In this document: positions 62,695 through 64,000 of the stretch, piece by piece
Numbering within the stretch: position 1 is the stretch's first letter
Layout: every line of letters starts with the position of its first letter
From: an uncultured bacterium
GTDB taxonomy: Bacteria; Myxococcota_A; Polyangia; Polyangiales; Houyiibacteriaceae
Length of the DNA: 64,000 nt
NCBI GenBank assembly: GCA_938024995.1
Contig: CALJDU010000006.1
Span: 147,052-211,051, forward strand
Direction of reading: 5' to 3'
Translations under genes and position numbers: made by a program
Notes under the pieces: generated by a model
What the model was told of the DNA's origin: nothing
Database searches by the model: none
The model's input: the letters and a program-made list of their open reading frames with translations, nothing else

Positions 62695-63672
62695 TTGGGT
62701 CGACGAAGGCACATGCGCCGCCCCTCCGAGTTCTTCGTCACCTCTCTCGTTTGCTCGACGATCGGGATTTGTTTCTTGGTTACAAGTGGTTGCGCGACTG
62801 GCGGGCTTCCGCGAGAGGCCGTGACGCACAACACGGTCGGCGCAGAGCTACTGGCGGAGGGCCGAATGGACGACGCAGAAGCGCGGTTTCGTCTCGCGCT
62901 CGAGTATCAGCCGCGCTTCTCTGAGCCTCACCAGAACCTCGGCCTGGTCGCGCTCTCTCGGGGCGACCTTGAGGAAGCCGAAGCGCACCTTCGCGCCGCG
63001 ACCCGCCTCAACGAGGACTTCGCGGAGGCCTGGTCGAACTTGGGCATCGTGTACGAGCGGATGTCGCGCAACGATGACGCTCGTGGCGCATACGACCGCG
63101 CGCTCTCGATCAACCCTGGTCTGATCAACGCGCGGCGCAACATCTCGCGCCTGCTCGTCTCGCGGCGCGCGTTCGGACCAGCGCGGGCGCACTTGATGCG
63201 CTTGGTTCAGCTCGTCCCGAACGACCCGCAAGCGGAAGGGCTGCTCGCGTACGTAGAGCTTCGGATTGAGCGCCCCGCGGAAGCCGAGCGTCGCGCGACG
63301 CGTCTCCTCGCGACCCATCCGGAGAACGCGGTGGGGCTGACGGTTCGCGGGATCATCCTCGCGCAGCGCGGTGAACTTGAGCGCGCCAAGCACGACCTGC
63401 AGCGCGCGAGCGCCGACCCTCTTGTTGGATACGACGCGCGTCTTCGACTTGCCGCTGTCACCGTCGCGGGCGGTGAGCTGGAGCGCGCTCGTCCGCTCGT
63501 ATCCTCGCTCTTGGTGGAGGGGGCGGAGGACGCGGCGGTGCAGTTGGTCGCGGGTTACCTCGAGCTCGCGCTGGGGCACGTCGACGCGGCGCGCGCATAC
63601 GCTGAGGACGCGCTGCGCCTCGCGCCTGATCTCGCGGCGGCGCGCTCGCTCATCGAGCGGATCGACGGTTGA
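62695..63672 (+). CDS. TPR-repeat lipoprotein/secreted protein
   Basis: Signal and lipobox-like VTSGCATGG; repeated TPR motifs (AEARFRLALEYQPRFSEPHQNLGLVALSRGDLEEAEAHLRAATRLNEDFAEAWSNLGIVYERM). Confidence 0.88.
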   Translation: MGRRRHMRRPSEFFVTSLVCSTIGICFLVTSGCATGGLPREAVTHNTVGAELLAEGRMDDAEARFRLALEYQPRFSEPHQNLGLVALSRGDLEEAEAHLRAATRLNEDFAEAWSNLGIVYERMSRNDDARGAYDRALSINPGLINARRNISRLLVSRRAFGPARAHLMRLVQLVPNDPQAEGLLAYVELRIERPAEAERRATRLLATHPENAVGLTVRGIILAQRGELERAKHDLQRASADPLVGYDARLRLAAVTVAGGELERARPLVSSLLVEGAEDAAVQLVAGYLELALGHVDAARAYAEDALRLAPDLAAARSLIERIDG

Positions 63673-64000
63673 GAGCGATCGTTGTCGTGTTGATCGGTTT
63701 ACTCGCTGTTGCCCAAGGATGCGGGAGCGTCTCGCTTCCCGACGTCGCGCTGTTCGGGACGACCCGGCGCGTGTTGACCGATCGGGCCGCGACGCGCGCT
63801 CGAAACGTGGACGGCAGCATCGGGCTCCGGCTCACGTTTCGGGAGCGGCCGCGTGACATTCCGCGGCGAGACGTGATTTCTCGCGCGCCGCGCTTCTCGC
63901 CGTTTCCCTGTGGCGTCGTTCAGCTCTGTCGTTGGGAAGCGACGGAGCGCGATCGGGTCACGCGGTCATGGGAGCAGCGCGTCGCGTTCTCAGGAAGGAG
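63669..64000 (+). CDS. Partial lipoprotein gene running off the window end
   Basis: TTG start overlapping the TPR stop; reads (M)RAIVVVLIGLLAVAQGCGSVSLPDVALFG..., open through the last base. Confidence 0.6.
   Translation, partial: MRAIVVVLIGLLAVAQGCGSVSLPDVALFGTTRRVLTDRAATRARNVDGSIGLRLTFRERPRDIPRRDVISRAPRFSPFPCGVVQLCRWEATERDRVTRSWEQRVAFSGR

Overview
This is a 64 kb, GC-rich, densely coding chromosomal window. Its character is myxobacterial (Myxococcota-like): Hanks-type Ser/Thr kinases with PEGA domains, FHA proteins, a MYXO-CTERM-like sorting tail, 'GCGDDD' lipoproteins with Asp/Thr/Ala-rich linkers, and TIGR02996-type repeat proteins. I support about 48 protein-coding genes. I found no rRNA, no convincing tRNA, no CRISPR array and no intact transposase. 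Housekeeping genes recognised from motifs are ttcA, hemB, topA, moaA, a MaeB-type malic enzyme, ribA (GTP cyclohydrolase II), a YbgC-like thioesterase and a glycerophosphodiesterase. The items most worth a second look are: (1) an FHA protein fused through a (GGPPSL)n linker to a CpaF/TadA-like domain whose Walker A Lys and Walker B Glu look lost; (2) a membrane pseudokinase with an acidic linker and a TPR-like C-terminus; (3) a VIT / Cys4 zinc-ribbon-like / VWA / FHA / VWA giant; (4) a secreted archaemetzincin-like lipoprotein that keeps the catalytic HExxHxxGxxH but lacks the usual structural Cys pattern; (5) a hairpin-rich intergenic element ending in an IS-end-like motif (TTTTCAGCAGCCTGCTAG); (6) a Cpx-like two-component module with a CpxP/Spy-like protein and a small His-rich secreted protein; (7) an orphan 66-aa ORF next to a tandem-hairpin intergenic repeat. 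All family calls come from motif recognition by eye; no database search was run.
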